Of a stretch of 34,652 nt of DNA, positions 8,876 through 15,975 are shown in pieces. Every line of letters starts with the position of its first letter. Within the stretch, counting starts at the first letter, position 1. The position numbers and the translations under genes were made by a program. The DNA is from a virus, in the IMG/VR virus record IMGVR_UViG_3300006621_000087, positions 11,047-45,698 of that record, one strand, 5' to 3'. The notes under the pieces are model-generated. The model did no database searches, was not told the origin of the DNA, and worked only from the letters and a program-made list of their open reading frames with translations.

Positions 8876-9350
8876 AGTTATTACGTTCCTACCAGAAGAT
8901 CGTCCTGATATTCTAAGACGTTTACACGGTGCTGAATACAATCATATAAACTATGATACTATATCTTGGTTTGATTTTGATTGTATATCAATATTACAAG
9001 ATGGCGATGATATAGTCGGGTTTAGTTCTATATGGCATAGAGAAGAACATTATGAAGAAGGTGAAGTAAGAATATTAAATCGTTATTGGGAAGATGACGT
9101 TTTAAGAAGAGGTGGAAGAGAATTAGCTCGAGCTCATATACTTACTATGGTATCTGAACAATTAAAGTTTGCAAAAGAACTTGGATACACAAAAGCTTTT
9201 ATAAGTCGAGAAAAGAACCCTCGAGTTTTTAAAGAACTAATAAATAAAATTGCCAAAGGTACAAATACTGAATGGCATATACATGATAAGAGAGTAGCTG
9301 TCTGTGAAGGAGACGGTTGCTTACAATTTAAAGGATATACCGAATTATGA
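8853..9350 (+). CDS. GNAT-like acetyltransferase, tentative
   Basis: This 165-residue protein overlaps the gene before by 23 bases and the next by an ATGA. The middle (residues about 50-130) reads like a GNAT fold: a VGFSSIW strand, a loop with RGGREL, a long helix (MVSEQLKFAKELG), then a strand KAFISRE leading into a helix, the order seen around the acetyl-CoA site. The classic QxxGxG/A P-loop is only weakly present. An acyl or amino-acyl transfer role in the cluster is plausible but unproven. Confidence 0.5.
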   Translation: MLRNSNCKVITFLPEDRPDILRRLHGAEYNHINYDTISWFDFDCISILQDGDDIVGFSSIWHREEHYEEGEVRILNRYWEDDVLRRGGRELARAHILTMVSEQLKFAKELGYTKAFISREKNPRVFKELINKIAKGTNTEWHIHDKRVAVCEGDGCLQFKGYTEL

Positions 9351-10150
9351 AAACTCGTTATGAATTACCACCATTCTTAAAATTAGATATGCAATTTGAT
9401 GTCGCAAAAATTATTGAAGACGTGAGAAACATGCCACCTGAAACTGATGATTTAAAACAAAAGGATGGTTATGGAGATTTAGTTGGCGGCAAAACTGCAA
9501 AGCTACAAAAAGCATTTGGTTTAAAGTTTGATACAATTGAAGATGCATATCAATTTCTACAAGATAACGATGTAAAAGAATCTGAGTTTAGAAAAGGCTT
9601 GGGTGGTAAGCGTATGGCTTGGGACTTTAGAAATTATGTAAAACCATTTGAAGATTATATTGTTAAAGATGGTAAAGGTAAATTTGAAGTTAATGGATCG
9701 CCTTATAAACAAATCGCTTTAACAAAATATAATCCCGCTGAAGAAGATCGCGTATACGATAAAAAGATTCCTAAGAGTAGACTTGATGAACGTCATTATA
9801 ATCTCGTAAAAGATTGGGTTAAAGGTACTTATTTAGAAGAAATCCTTAAACAGTTTAAAGGTGAAGTCACTCGTGCACGGATTGCTATTATGGATCCTGG
9901 TGCATTTGTTGCAGAACATATTGATTATAATACTGATTATTCAATTCGTTTCCATATTCCTATTACAACAAATGATGATTGTGGATTTTACTGTGTTAAT
10001 CAAGAAGGCGAAAAGGTATATCAAACAATGGAACCTGGATCTTGTTGGTTTTTAAATCAAGGTATGAGACACTCTGCTTGGAATAAAGGAACTACCACAA
10101 GATCTCATATTATCATATCTGTTAATGGACAGGATGATTTAGATGTATAA
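9347..10150 (+). CDS. 2OG-Fe(II) dioxygenase-fold protein 2
   Basis: This is one of the longest members of the dioxygenase group (267 residues). The iron triad is His191-x-Asp193 following a PGAFVAEHID turn, and distal His242 in RHSAWNKG, with Arg252 as the likely 2-oxoglutarate anchor. The N-terminal 170 residues are charged, mostly helical, and have no recognised domain; they may bind the substrate. It is joined to its neighbours by an ATGA overlap upstream and an 8-base overlap downstream. The pattern is closest to aspartyl/asparaginyl beta-hydroxylase-like enzymes. The target is unknown. Confidence 0.75.
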   Translation: MKTRYELPPFLKLDMQFDVAKIIEDVRNMPPETDDLKQKDGYGDLVGGKTAKLQKAFGLKFDTIEDAYQFLQDNDVKESEFRKGLGGKRMAWDFRNYVKPFEDYIVKDGKGKFEVNGSPYKQIALTKYNPAEEDRVYDKKIPKSRLDERHYNLVKDWVKGTYLEEILKQFKGEVTRARIAIMDPGAFVAEHIDYNTDYSIRFHIPITTNDDCGFYCVNQEGEKVYQTMEPGSCWFLNQGMRHSAWNKGTTTRSHIIISVNGQDDLDV

Positions 10151-10652
10151 GAAATGGCGTAATGATTCTTTTATAGAAACAGATTTTAAAGTTGATCGTG
10201 AATTTTGGACTCCGTATTTTACCGGTGAATGGCAAGACAGTAATCAATTATATTCAGAATATGTAAGTGATGCAACGGGTGGTAAAGAAATGAATAAGTT
10301 TTTTGTTCAAGAGATTCATAATTTTGATCGACCGCTCTTAAAGTTAATTAAAAAGATATGGAATGAATTTGGTATTAGACCAAGAGAGTTTCGTTGTAAC
10401 TTTTTTAGAGTATTAGAAGGCGGTGAGCTGCCTGTACATGTTGATGTAAAAAGTGAATGCTCAGTATTAATACCAGTAACAGAGAATACAGGCGAATTAT
10501 ATGTAGAATCCGGGGCTCATCGGGATTCAATTGTATATGATTCACTTACAGTTTTAAACACAAAGAAACCACATGGTGTACAATCACCATCAAAGGAAAG
10601 GATAGTTTTTCATATGGGCATCCACGATACTAAATTCGGAGACTTAAAATGA
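10143..10652 (+). CDS. 2OG-Fe(II) dioxygenase-fold protein 3
   Basis: A 169-residue protein with the iron-binding pattern His99-x-Asp101 (in LPVHVDVK), distal His144 (in KKPHGVQS) and Arg153. The short spacing between the HxD and the distal His and the GELY strand fit a minimal double-stranded beta helix. The N-terminus is rich in Trp and Phe. Both ends overlap neighbouring genes (8 bases and ATGA), so translation is probably coupled. It differs strongly from the other dioxygenases of the train, so the set is old or recruited from several sources. Confidence 0.7.
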   Translation: MYKKWRNDSFIETDFKVDREFWTPYFTGEWQDSNQLYSEYVSDATGGKEMNKFFVQEIHNFDRPLLKLIKKIWNEFGIRPREFRCNFFRVLEGGELPVHVDVKSECSVLIPVTENTGELYVESGAHRDSIVYDSLTVLNTKKPHGVQSPSKERIVFHMGIHDTKFGDLK

Positions 10653-11110
10653 TTAACAGATTAAATTTACCAGCATTAACATTACCATCACCTGCTCATA
10701 ATGCCTTAGAAATTGAATACGATAGTTCAATTATTAATTATACAGCTTGGAATGTTACAGACGAAACGGCTACTTTGGTGGCTGGTCAAGTATTGCAAGA
10801 GATTTTAGATAACGCGCAATTGCGATATCAAGAATCAGATAATACTAAAAACGACAGAATTTTTACAACACAATCACGTTGGAGAATTCTATATATGATT
10901 GATCCGGCAGGTACAGTATTGCATGCACATGATGCAGACGATAACATTACATCTTCTATTACAGCAGTAGCAGGAGAATGGTACCTTATTGATTCACACG
11001 TTAAAAATTCTAATTCTGGAATTACCGGTACACAAACTGCTTTAACAATCAATCATAGCGCTGATTTCAATAGTACGGAGCAGGCTTGGATAGATGGCAA
11101 AATACTTTAA
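10649..11110 (+). CDS. Degenerate dioxygenase-fold or cupin-like protein
   Basis: This 153-residue protein lies in the dioxygenase train with an ATGA overlap upstream and a 17-base overlap downstream. Its beta-strand layout echoes the neighbours: a PAGTVLHAHDAD turn at residues 86-97 and a distal His117 in the DSHVKNS segment. However, the HxD triad is not cleanly present: His92, His94, Asp95 and Asp97 are shifted relative to the family spacing. It may be a non-catalytic partner, bind iron differently, or be an unrelated beta protein. Confidence 0.5.
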   Translation: MINRLNLPALTLPSPAHNALEIEYDSSIINYTAWNVTDETATLVAGQVLQEILDNAQLRYQESDNTKNDRIFTTQSRWRILYMIDPAGTVLHAHDADDNITSSITAVAGEWYLIDSHVKNSNSGITGTQTALTINHSADFNSTEQAWIDGKIL

Positions 11111-11696
11111 ATATGACGTAAGAAAATACTTTGAGCAATATGTTGATTTTGAAAATAAATCAGTATTAGACTTTGGTTGTAATCACGGTAACTTTGTAAG
11201 GTATCAATCTCACCACGATTATACTGGTGTTGATATTAATAAAGCTATTATAGAACAAAACAAAGAACAATATCCAGGTTGCGAATGGATTCATTATAAT
11301 GGATACAATAAAATGTACAATCCCAATGGTACAGAAGAATTTGTACTTGATAGGGATTATGATGTGGCCGTATTGTTTTCAGTTATTACTCATATGGAAA
11401 AAGATGAAGCAATAGAAACTATACAAAAATTAAAAGAACGTTGTAAAACATTATATGTTACATTCTATTCTCACACTAATCAACAAGCTTTAAATAACAT
11501 ATGTCGATATCGGAAATTAGGAATGCCTAATTGGAGCAAGATAACAGAATCAGACGTATATTATTTTAAACCCGAAGAATACCTTTGGTCTTTTTATGAC
11601 GATGACTTTGCTGCAAAAACATTTGGTGGTAAAGTATATGATACAATCTTTAGTCCTAGAACATTAATGGGAATGCAAAAATGTTTAATAATATAA
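11094..11696 (+). CDS. Class I SAM-dependent methyltransferase
   Basis: This 200-residue protein has a clean class I methyltransferase N-terminal half: motif I VLDFGCNHGNF at residues 24-34 for binding S-adenosylmethionine, the acidic motif II GVDINK at 45-50, and a motif IV-like FSVITHM at 95-101, where the HM signature is typical of small-molecule methyltransferases. The remaining 80 residues would form the substrate side. It overlaps both neighbours by about 16 bases. Substrate unknown; it is the second methyltransferase in the train and not closely similar to the one at 5368. Confidence 0.75.
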   Translation: MAKYFKYDVRKYFEQYVDFENKSVLDFGCNHGNFVRYQSHHDYTGVDINKAIIEQNKEQYPGCEWIHYNGYNKMYNPNGTEEFVLDRDYDVAVLFSVITHMEKDEAIETIQKLKERCKTLYVTFYSHTNQQALNNICRYRKLGMPNWSKITESDVYYFKPEEYLWSFYDDDFAAKTFGGKVYDTIFSPRTLMGMQKCLII

Positions 11697-12151
11697 GCCA
11701 TTATAATCTTCCAAACTTTTTAACTCATCGTCAGCATGTACATTTCCTAATTGTTGCAAAGAACTTACATGAAGATCATTGGACTCCATATAAAACATCT
11801 TCTGGTAGACCGGATGGATTCTCATATTATGATTTAAAAACTACTTTTATTGGTAAGAACGTTTACCTTCTTAAAATGAATCCTCATAATCGTATTGATT
11901 GGCATACCGATAGTAGTAAAAGAACTATAGCATTAACCTATCCATTATCAGAACAATATGCACCATGCCAATTTGAAAATAATGAATCAACATCTAAGCC
12001 GGCTTTCTTAAATACACAACAACGACATGCAGTATTTAATAATGCCCAAACAAGATATAGCCTAAACATATCATTCGAAGAGAATATGGATGATTGTATA
12101 GCATTATTCGAAAGCTTGAACGAATATGAATTTAAAACACCTCAACTTTAA
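11681..12151 (+). CDS. 2OG-Fe(II) dioxygenase-fold protein 4
   Basis: A 156-residue protein with His75-x-Asp77 (in DWHTDSSKR), a distal His116 (in QQRHAVFNN) and Arg125 in a TRYSLNISF strand, the usual order for iron and 2-oxoglutarate binding in the aspartyl/prolyl-hydroxylase-like fold. The protein is little more than the catalytic core. It overlaps the methyltransferase upstream by 16 bases and the next dioxygenase by 26 bases. Substrate unknown. Confidence 0.7.
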   Translation: MFNNISHYNLPNFLTHRQHVHFLIVAKNLHEDHWTPYKTSSGRPDGFSYYDLKTTFIGKNVYLLKMNPHNRIDWHTDSSKRTIALTYPLSEQYAPCQFENNESTSKPAFLNTQQRHAVFNNAQTRYSLNISFEENMDDCIALFESLNEYEFKTPQL

Positions 12152-12608
12152 AATAGATAAACCTCGTTTTAGAAGAATAGCTGAAAAGTGGAAAAGTGCT
12201 GGTAAGTATTACCAATGGAAACAATTCGAACAAGAAGATAAATGGTTCCAAACATATCCACCTCAAGGAGAAGATGACGCAATATCTGAAATAGAACATG
12301 CACTTGGCATTCATATATTTCAGAATAAGCCTCGTTTCTATTGGCTTAAACCAAACTCTAATCTTCCAATCCATTTTGATGAAGATAATGTAACATCAAT
12401 ACAAATTAATCTAATGGATCAAACGCCTGAAATAGGAATCGAAGGCGTGGGTAATGTTCCGTATGAAGCGATGATAATAAATAACGGATATATAAGACAC
12501 TGGGTAGATCCAGTACCTTATGAGCGTTTACAATTAAAATTTGTAATGCGTGAATCATACGATCAAATAATGAAGGTAATACCTAATGCCATATTACAAA
12601 ACAGATAG
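12126..12608 (+). CDS. 2OG-Fe(II) dioxygenase-fold protein 5
   Basis: A 160-residue core-type dioxygenase: His83-x-Asp85 (in LPIHFDED), distal His125 (in YIRHWVDP) and Arg134 (in ERLQLKFV). The N-terminal 45 residues are basic and aromatic. It overlaps genes on both sides by over 20 bases, and no ribosome site of its own is evident, which suggests translational coupling. Layout and size match protein 4, so the two may be an old tandem pair. Confidence 0.7.
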   Translation: MNLKHLNFKIDKPRFRRIAEKWKSAGKYYQWKQFEQEDKWFQTYPPQGEDDAISEIEHALGIHIFQNKPRFYWLKPNSNLPIHFDEDNVTSIQINLMDQTPEIGIEGVGNVPYEAMIINNGYIRHWVDPVPYERLQLKFVMRESYDQIMKVIPNAILQNR

Positions 12609-13458
12609 ACCATTTGCCGATCGTAAACTTCGGAATATGGATATTATTCATAATCCAAATACATCATTGTTTGAAGATCAATACGAATCGTCATATTGTA
12701 TTCCAGACTTTATAACAGATAGAGAACGATTAGAACTACTTGAAGTTTGGAACGATAAATTTGATACTATAGGTGAGATCATAAACGATCATATTTACCG
12801 TATTACATATCCAATGCTTATTAAAGAAATATCTGATATTGTAAGGCCAAAAATCTATGAACATTTTGGAGATGATATAGTATTCTACTCAGATATAGCT
12901 GGTAATGATCCTATGAGTGTTGGAGATCAGATGTTTAAAGCTATACAACCATATGGATTACACACTGACTCAGTAACTCACCTTGATGGGTATAGACCAT
13001 ATAAGGATATTATCATACCATTGCTTATAGATGGCCCAGGAACATATGTTACATTCAACCAAAGATATCGTGGGCATGCCACTATGTTTATGAATGGAAG
13101 AGATATAACCTCATATGCTAACTATCATAATATAGTCAAAATACAGTCGTATAAAGAATATGGTGTAGAAAATATAGATGAAACAAATCCAGATCATAAT
13201 AGACTCGAAATGCTTATGCCTAAACATATACCTTTGTCTGTATATGATGGGCTTTCTATTGAAGCAATATTCTTATGGCAACATTGTAATGCCATCGTAC
13301 AAGACACGTCAGTGCTTCATGCACCCACAGAGTTCAAAGGAAGTAAGATAGGATTAACCCTACATCTTATGAAACGTGACGAGAGCTACAAAAATAGCAT
13401 CTCTGGCCACTATACTCCGTGGTCTCCGCACACAAAACCAATAAAAAAATTAAAATAA
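12586..13458 (+). CDS. 2OG-Fe(II) dioxygenase-fold protein 6
   Basis: This 290-residue protein ends the modification train. The iron triad is His126-x-Asp128 (in YGLHTDSVTH) and distal His245 (in SVLHAPTEFKG), with Lys251, Lys254 or a later basic residue placed for 2-oxoglutarate. The spacing of about 117 residues between HxD and the distal His and the long insert resemble phytanoyl-CoA or prolyl hydroxylase-like enzymes more than the short neighbours. A 114-base gap with an early promoter follows, so this is the last gene of its transcription unit by position. Substrate unknown. Confidence 0.7.
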   Translation: MPYYKTDRPFADRKLRNMDIIHNPNTSLFEDQYESSYCIPDFITDRERLELLEVWNDKFDTIGEIINDHIYRITYPMLIKEISDIVRPKIYEHFGDDIVFYSDIAGNDPMSVGDQMFKAIQPYGLHTDSVTHLDGYRPYKDIIIPLLIDGPGTYVTFNQRYRGHATMFMNGRDITSYANYHNIVKIQSYKEYGVENIDETNPDHNRLEMLMPKHIPLSVYDGLSIEAIFLWQHCNAIVQDTSVLHAPTEFKGSKIGLTLHLMKRDESYKNSISGHYTPWSPHTKPIKKLK

Positions 13459-13514
13459 ATCACAAGCCATTGATTTCGTTACTAATTTAATTTGCTTTTA
13501 AAGTGAATTAATTG

Positions 13515-13543
13515 TTGACATTTGCTTTAAGATGATGTATAAT
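13515..13543 (+). promoter_or_regulatory. Consensus sigma70-like promoter P1
   Basis: TTGACA at 13515-13520, a 17-base spacer, and TATAAT at 13538-13543, a perfect match to the bacterial housekeeping consensus. It lies in the gap between the dioxygenase train and the small-gene block and points at the gene at 13573, whose AAGGA ribosome site is at 13561. Confidence 0.9.
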
Positions 13544-13572
13544 ATACATATAAATTAATAAAGGAATCAAAT

Positions 13573-13944
13573 ATGAAATACGCAATCTACCAAATTCAAC
13601 TCTCGAATGAACAAGTTGACCTAATCAATGCTGAAGGTCACCACGCTGTACCATCACACATCGCTAAGATGGATATGTCAATGGACTTCAGAGGCGAAAA
13701 GATTGCAGATCAAGCTTCAGCTGCTTGGGATAAAGGTTACTATACTCACGTTTGTAATATCACAGCTGAGAACCTTAACCAAGTCTTTGAGATTGGTAAT
13801 ATCGGTCCAGAAGAGAATATCGAAAGGCTTTCAAAAATGCATTCGATCTCAGTAGCTGATGTAATCATTGACGAAACTGGTGAAATGGTTGTTGTAGCTT
13901 CAGTTGGTTTCAAAATGTTTGGTAATTTAAAGGAGGTAGCGTAA
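13573..13944 (+). CDS. Small phage protein, unknown function
   Basis: A 123-residue acidic protein, first gene behind promoter P1, with AAGGA 8 bases before the ATG. It is mixed alpha/beta and contains a segment IERLSKMHSISVADVI (residues 83-98) followed by a hydrophobic strand pair. I recall this arrangement from small proteins in other phages and plasmids without known function. It ends by sharing one base with the next start. Probably an early host-takeover or accessory protein; this is inference from promoter and position. Confidence 0.75.
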   Translation: MKYAIYQIQLSNEQVDLINAEGHHAVPSHIAKMDMSMDFRGEKIADQASAAWDKGYYTHVCNITAENLNQVFEIGNIGPEENIERLSKMHSISVADVIIDETGEMVVVASVGFKMFGNLKEVA

Positions 13945-14162
13945 TGAACTTAGCATATTGCGACGCATTCGCGTCATTCATCAGAAACGCTCTGGTAACT
14001 ATTAAGCCAGAGGATAAAGAGTTTCCTGTAATCAACGGTTTAGTAGCTGGTACTAAGTACGATCTGCACCCTACAGAGGGTTACATGTTATCCACTAAGA
14101 AAACCATTGATGTTACAGATGCCAATGGTAAAGCTTACCGTATCTCAATAGAGGAGTTATAA
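13944..14162 (+). CDS. Small hypothetical protein (72 aa)
   Basis: A 72-residue protein starting in a TAATG overlap with the gene before and preceded by a strong AAAGGAGG ribosome site. It has an N-terminal helix and then short strands; no motif recognised. It is the second gene of the P1 operon. Confidence 0.7.
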   Translation: MNLAYCDAFASFIRNALVTIKPEDKEFPVINGLVAGTKYDLHPTEGYMLSTKKTIDVTDANGKAYRISIEEL

Positions 14163-14163
14163 G

Positions 14164-14346
14164 ATGCAAGTTAAAGGTGCAACTACCGTAATTAAGAAGC
14201 AGTGTGAATTCCTAGGATTATCTCCTGCTGAAGTCATCAAGTTTGCTAAAGAGTCTCCATTGGCTCAGCCGGCAAAGGTTCTTGAAGCAGTTAAGGTTCT
14301 CGAAAGAGAATACCGCGATGCTCAAAACTTTTTTTCAAATAAGTGA
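14164..14346 (+). CDS. Small hypothetical protein (60 aa)
   Basis: A 60-residue helical protein, third in the P1 operon, with a GAGGAG ribosome site at the end of the preceding gene. Residues 13-28 resemble a helix-turn-helix-like helix pair (FLGLSPAEVIKFAKES), too weak to claim DNA binding. Function unknown. Confidence 0.65.
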   Translation: MQVKGATTVIKKQCEFLGLSPAEVIKFAKESPLAQPAKVLEAVKVLEREYRDAQNFFSNK

Positions 14347-14355
14347 AAAAACTTG

Positions 14356-14384
14356 TTGACATTACCGTCCGACTATGATATAAT
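14356..14384 (+). promoter_or_regulatory. Consensus sigma70-like promoter P2
   Basis: TTGACA at 14356-14361, a 17-base spacer, TATAAT at 14379-14384, directly after the stop of the 60-residue gene and 31 bases before the ATG at 14415. Confidence 0.9.
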
Positions 14385-14414
14385 AGTCTTATCAAAACAA
14401 CAAAAGGTTAAATT

Positions 14415-14675
14415 ATGAAATCAGCTTACGATCCAACTCCTACAGAAATCAAAGTGGCTAGCATTGGCCGTAAATTAATGGACATCTCTGTTAATATGCC
14501 AATGAAAGGTTTGAAAGATGAGGAGATCGCAAGATCAAATCGAATGAGTTCTTTTGGCGATGCCTTAACTCGTTTTGGATCAACCTTTGGTCCACGTAAT
14601 CTTAATGAAGTACTTAAACTTTCTGGAGTTTCTGTCGAAGAAGCCGAAGAATTCATGCAACTTGGAACTCAATAA
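14415..14675 (+). CDS. Small hypothetical protein (86 aa)
   Basis: An 86-residue protein behind promoter P2. It is mainly helical. The C-terminal half (about residues 46-82: FGDALTRFGSTFG then LNEVLKLSGVSVEEAEEFM) looks like a three-helix unit that could be a small DNA-binding or interaction domain, but no family is recognised. The next gene starts 12 bases later. Confidence 0.7.
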   Translation: MKSAYDPTPTEIKVASIGRKLMDISVNMPMKGLKDEEIARSNRMSSFGDALTRFGSTFGPRNLNEVLKLSGVSVEEAEEFMQLGTQ

Positions 14676-14687
14676 GAGGATTAATCA

Positions 14688-15128
14688 ATGAGTAATCGAA
14701 TTAACACAGAAGCTAACACCGTAGAGCGCAATGCTGAACTACAAGATATGTGCTTTTCTGATTTCTTTAAAGATGTAAACGGATTCCGTCCGCGTGGTTC
14801 AACCTGGGATTACTACCTAGGTCTTTCGCCTGAAGCTCTTGAAAAAGCGCTTGATCGTATGGATGCTGAAATGGAAGAACAGCTTATAGAGTCTAAGCGT
14901 CAAGAAAAAGAAGACGTTGCGGCTATGCAAGCTGAAATCCAAAATGCGATCGATCTTGGCGCTAAAACTGAGACTGATGCTTTGCGTTGGATAACTCAGA
15001 ACGAGGACTTCTATTCTGGCCAGTGTGTCGAAAGCTTTGTTTGGAGACGTGGTATTCTTTTCACTCCCTATGGAAAAGAGCTCGTCGAAAAAATCCTTGA
15101 TGTTGCTCAGTTCAAGGAGTTTGCTTGA
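14688..15128 (+). CDS. Hypothetical protein (146 aa), helical
   Basis: A 146-residue acidic protein. The middle (about residues 50-85) is a long charged helix rich in Glu, Lys and Gln, likely coiled coil. A Trp/Phe-rich C-terminal part follows. The ribosome site AGAGGA lies before the ATG. Second gene behind P2. No function recognised. Confidence 0.7.
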   Translation: MSNRINTEANTVERNAELQDMCFSDFFKDVNGFRPRGSTWDYYLGLSPEALEKALDRMDAEMEEQLIESKRQEKEDVAAMQAEIQNAIDLGAKTETDALRWITQNEDFYSGQCVESFVWRRGILFTPYGKELVEKILDVAQFKEFA

Positions 15129-15379
15129 TGTCCGTCGTGAATCGAATTGCTTCGTTTGATGAGTCATACAAGTACAAAGGTTATGTTCTCGTCAATGAGC
15201 TGTACGAAGATCCTGAAGGCTTCTACAAAAACACTTGGATGTGGGCTAAAATTGACGGTGAAAACTGTATTGACTTAGTATCTCTTGATAACTTAAGTAG
15301 TAATGCATATGCTCCGTTTGAAGAAGCTCACTCAGTGTTTATTGATATGATCGATGAAATTGAAAATAATTTGAAATAA
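15128..15379 (+). CDS. Small hypothetical protein (83 aa)
   Basis: The ATG at 15128 shares one base with the upstream stop (TGATG), so 15128 is preferred over a TTG three bases earlier. The 83-residue acidic product is rich in aromatic residues in its N-terminal half and ends in a helix. Function unknown; last gene before promoter P3. Confidence 0.7.
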   Translation: MSVVNRIASFDESYKYKGYVLVNELYEDPEGFYKNTWMWAKIDGENCIDLVSLDNLSSNAYAPFEEAHSVFIDMIDEIENNLK

Positions 15380-15393
15380 AATCAAATTAACCG

Positions 15394-15422
15394 TTGACAT
15401 TTCCTTTTAAATGATGTATAAT
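15394..15422 (+). promoter_or_regulatory. Consensus sigma70-like promoter P3
   Basis: TTGACA at 15394-15399, a 17-base spacer, TATAAT at 15417-15422. The stretch from the -35 box to the ribosome site is strikingly similar to that of P1, including ATGATGTATAAT and a downstream ATATAAATT...GATAAGGAA leader. Confidence 0.9.
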
Positions 15423-15451
15423 GGTTATATAAATTGATAAGGAACTACATT

Positions 15452-15736
15452 ATGAAAAACTCTGAAAGATCTACCTCTTACTACGCAACTGTTAAAATGA
15501 TTAATGGACAAGTCGCTCCAGAAGATCAAGCCACTCTTGACGGCATCAAAATGGTTGTTCAAATGAACAATACCGCATTTCCTTTCGATAAGAAAAAGCG
15601 CGTAAAACTTCAAGGTCGTGGTCCAAGAGCTGTTCATTCAAGAGCAGATTACAACGGTCGTAGCAGATGTTATGATCAGTCTCTTCCTTTAAAATACGCT
15701 ACTCACGCTGACGTATACGTTTACGATAGGTCTTAA
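15452..15736 (+). CDS. Small basic hypothetical protein (94 aa)
   Basis: The start is the ATG at 15452, 8 bases after an AAGGA at 15439-15443; an in-frame TTG at 15434 lies before the ribosome site and is unlikely. The 94-residue protein has a basic middle (residues 46-70: Lys-Lys-Lys-Arg, then several Arg in a Gly/Arg-rich run), which could bind nucleic acid or be an exposed loop. No family recognised. First gene of the P3 operon. Confidence 0.65.
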   Translation: MKNSERSTSYYATVKMINGQVAPEDQATLDGIKMVVQMNNTAFPFDKKKRVKLQGRGPRAVHSRADYNGRSRCYDQSLPLKYATHADVYVYDRS

Positions 15737-15738
15737 AA

Positions 15739-15975
15739 ATGGAAATCGAAACTCTTCAAAATCTTGATAAGATGCCGTTAGACGACGCTCGTACAGCGGC
15801 AGTTAAAATGATTAGTCCAAAGACTAAACCACTTGTTCTTAATCGCCTTAAAAACGATATTGCAAAAGCTCCAAACTCCGGTGAAGTGTCTCGCATTATG
15901 TGGCAAGTCTATATGTCTGGTACTGGTCTTGGCATCATAGGATCATCTTGGAAAAAGCATTTCCGCGATGCATAA
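15739..15975 (+). CDS. Small hypothetical protein (78 aa)
   Basis: A 78-residue basic helical protein starting two bases after the preceding stop and overlapping the next gene by 8 bases. The C-terminal part has a Gly-rich turn (SGTGLGIIGSSWKKHF), which may form part of a nucleic-acid contact. Function unknown. Confidence 0.65.
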   Translation: MEIETLQNLDKMPLDDARTAAVKMISPKTKPLVLNRLKNDIAKAPNSGEVSRIMWQVYMSGTGLGIIGSSWKKHFRDA

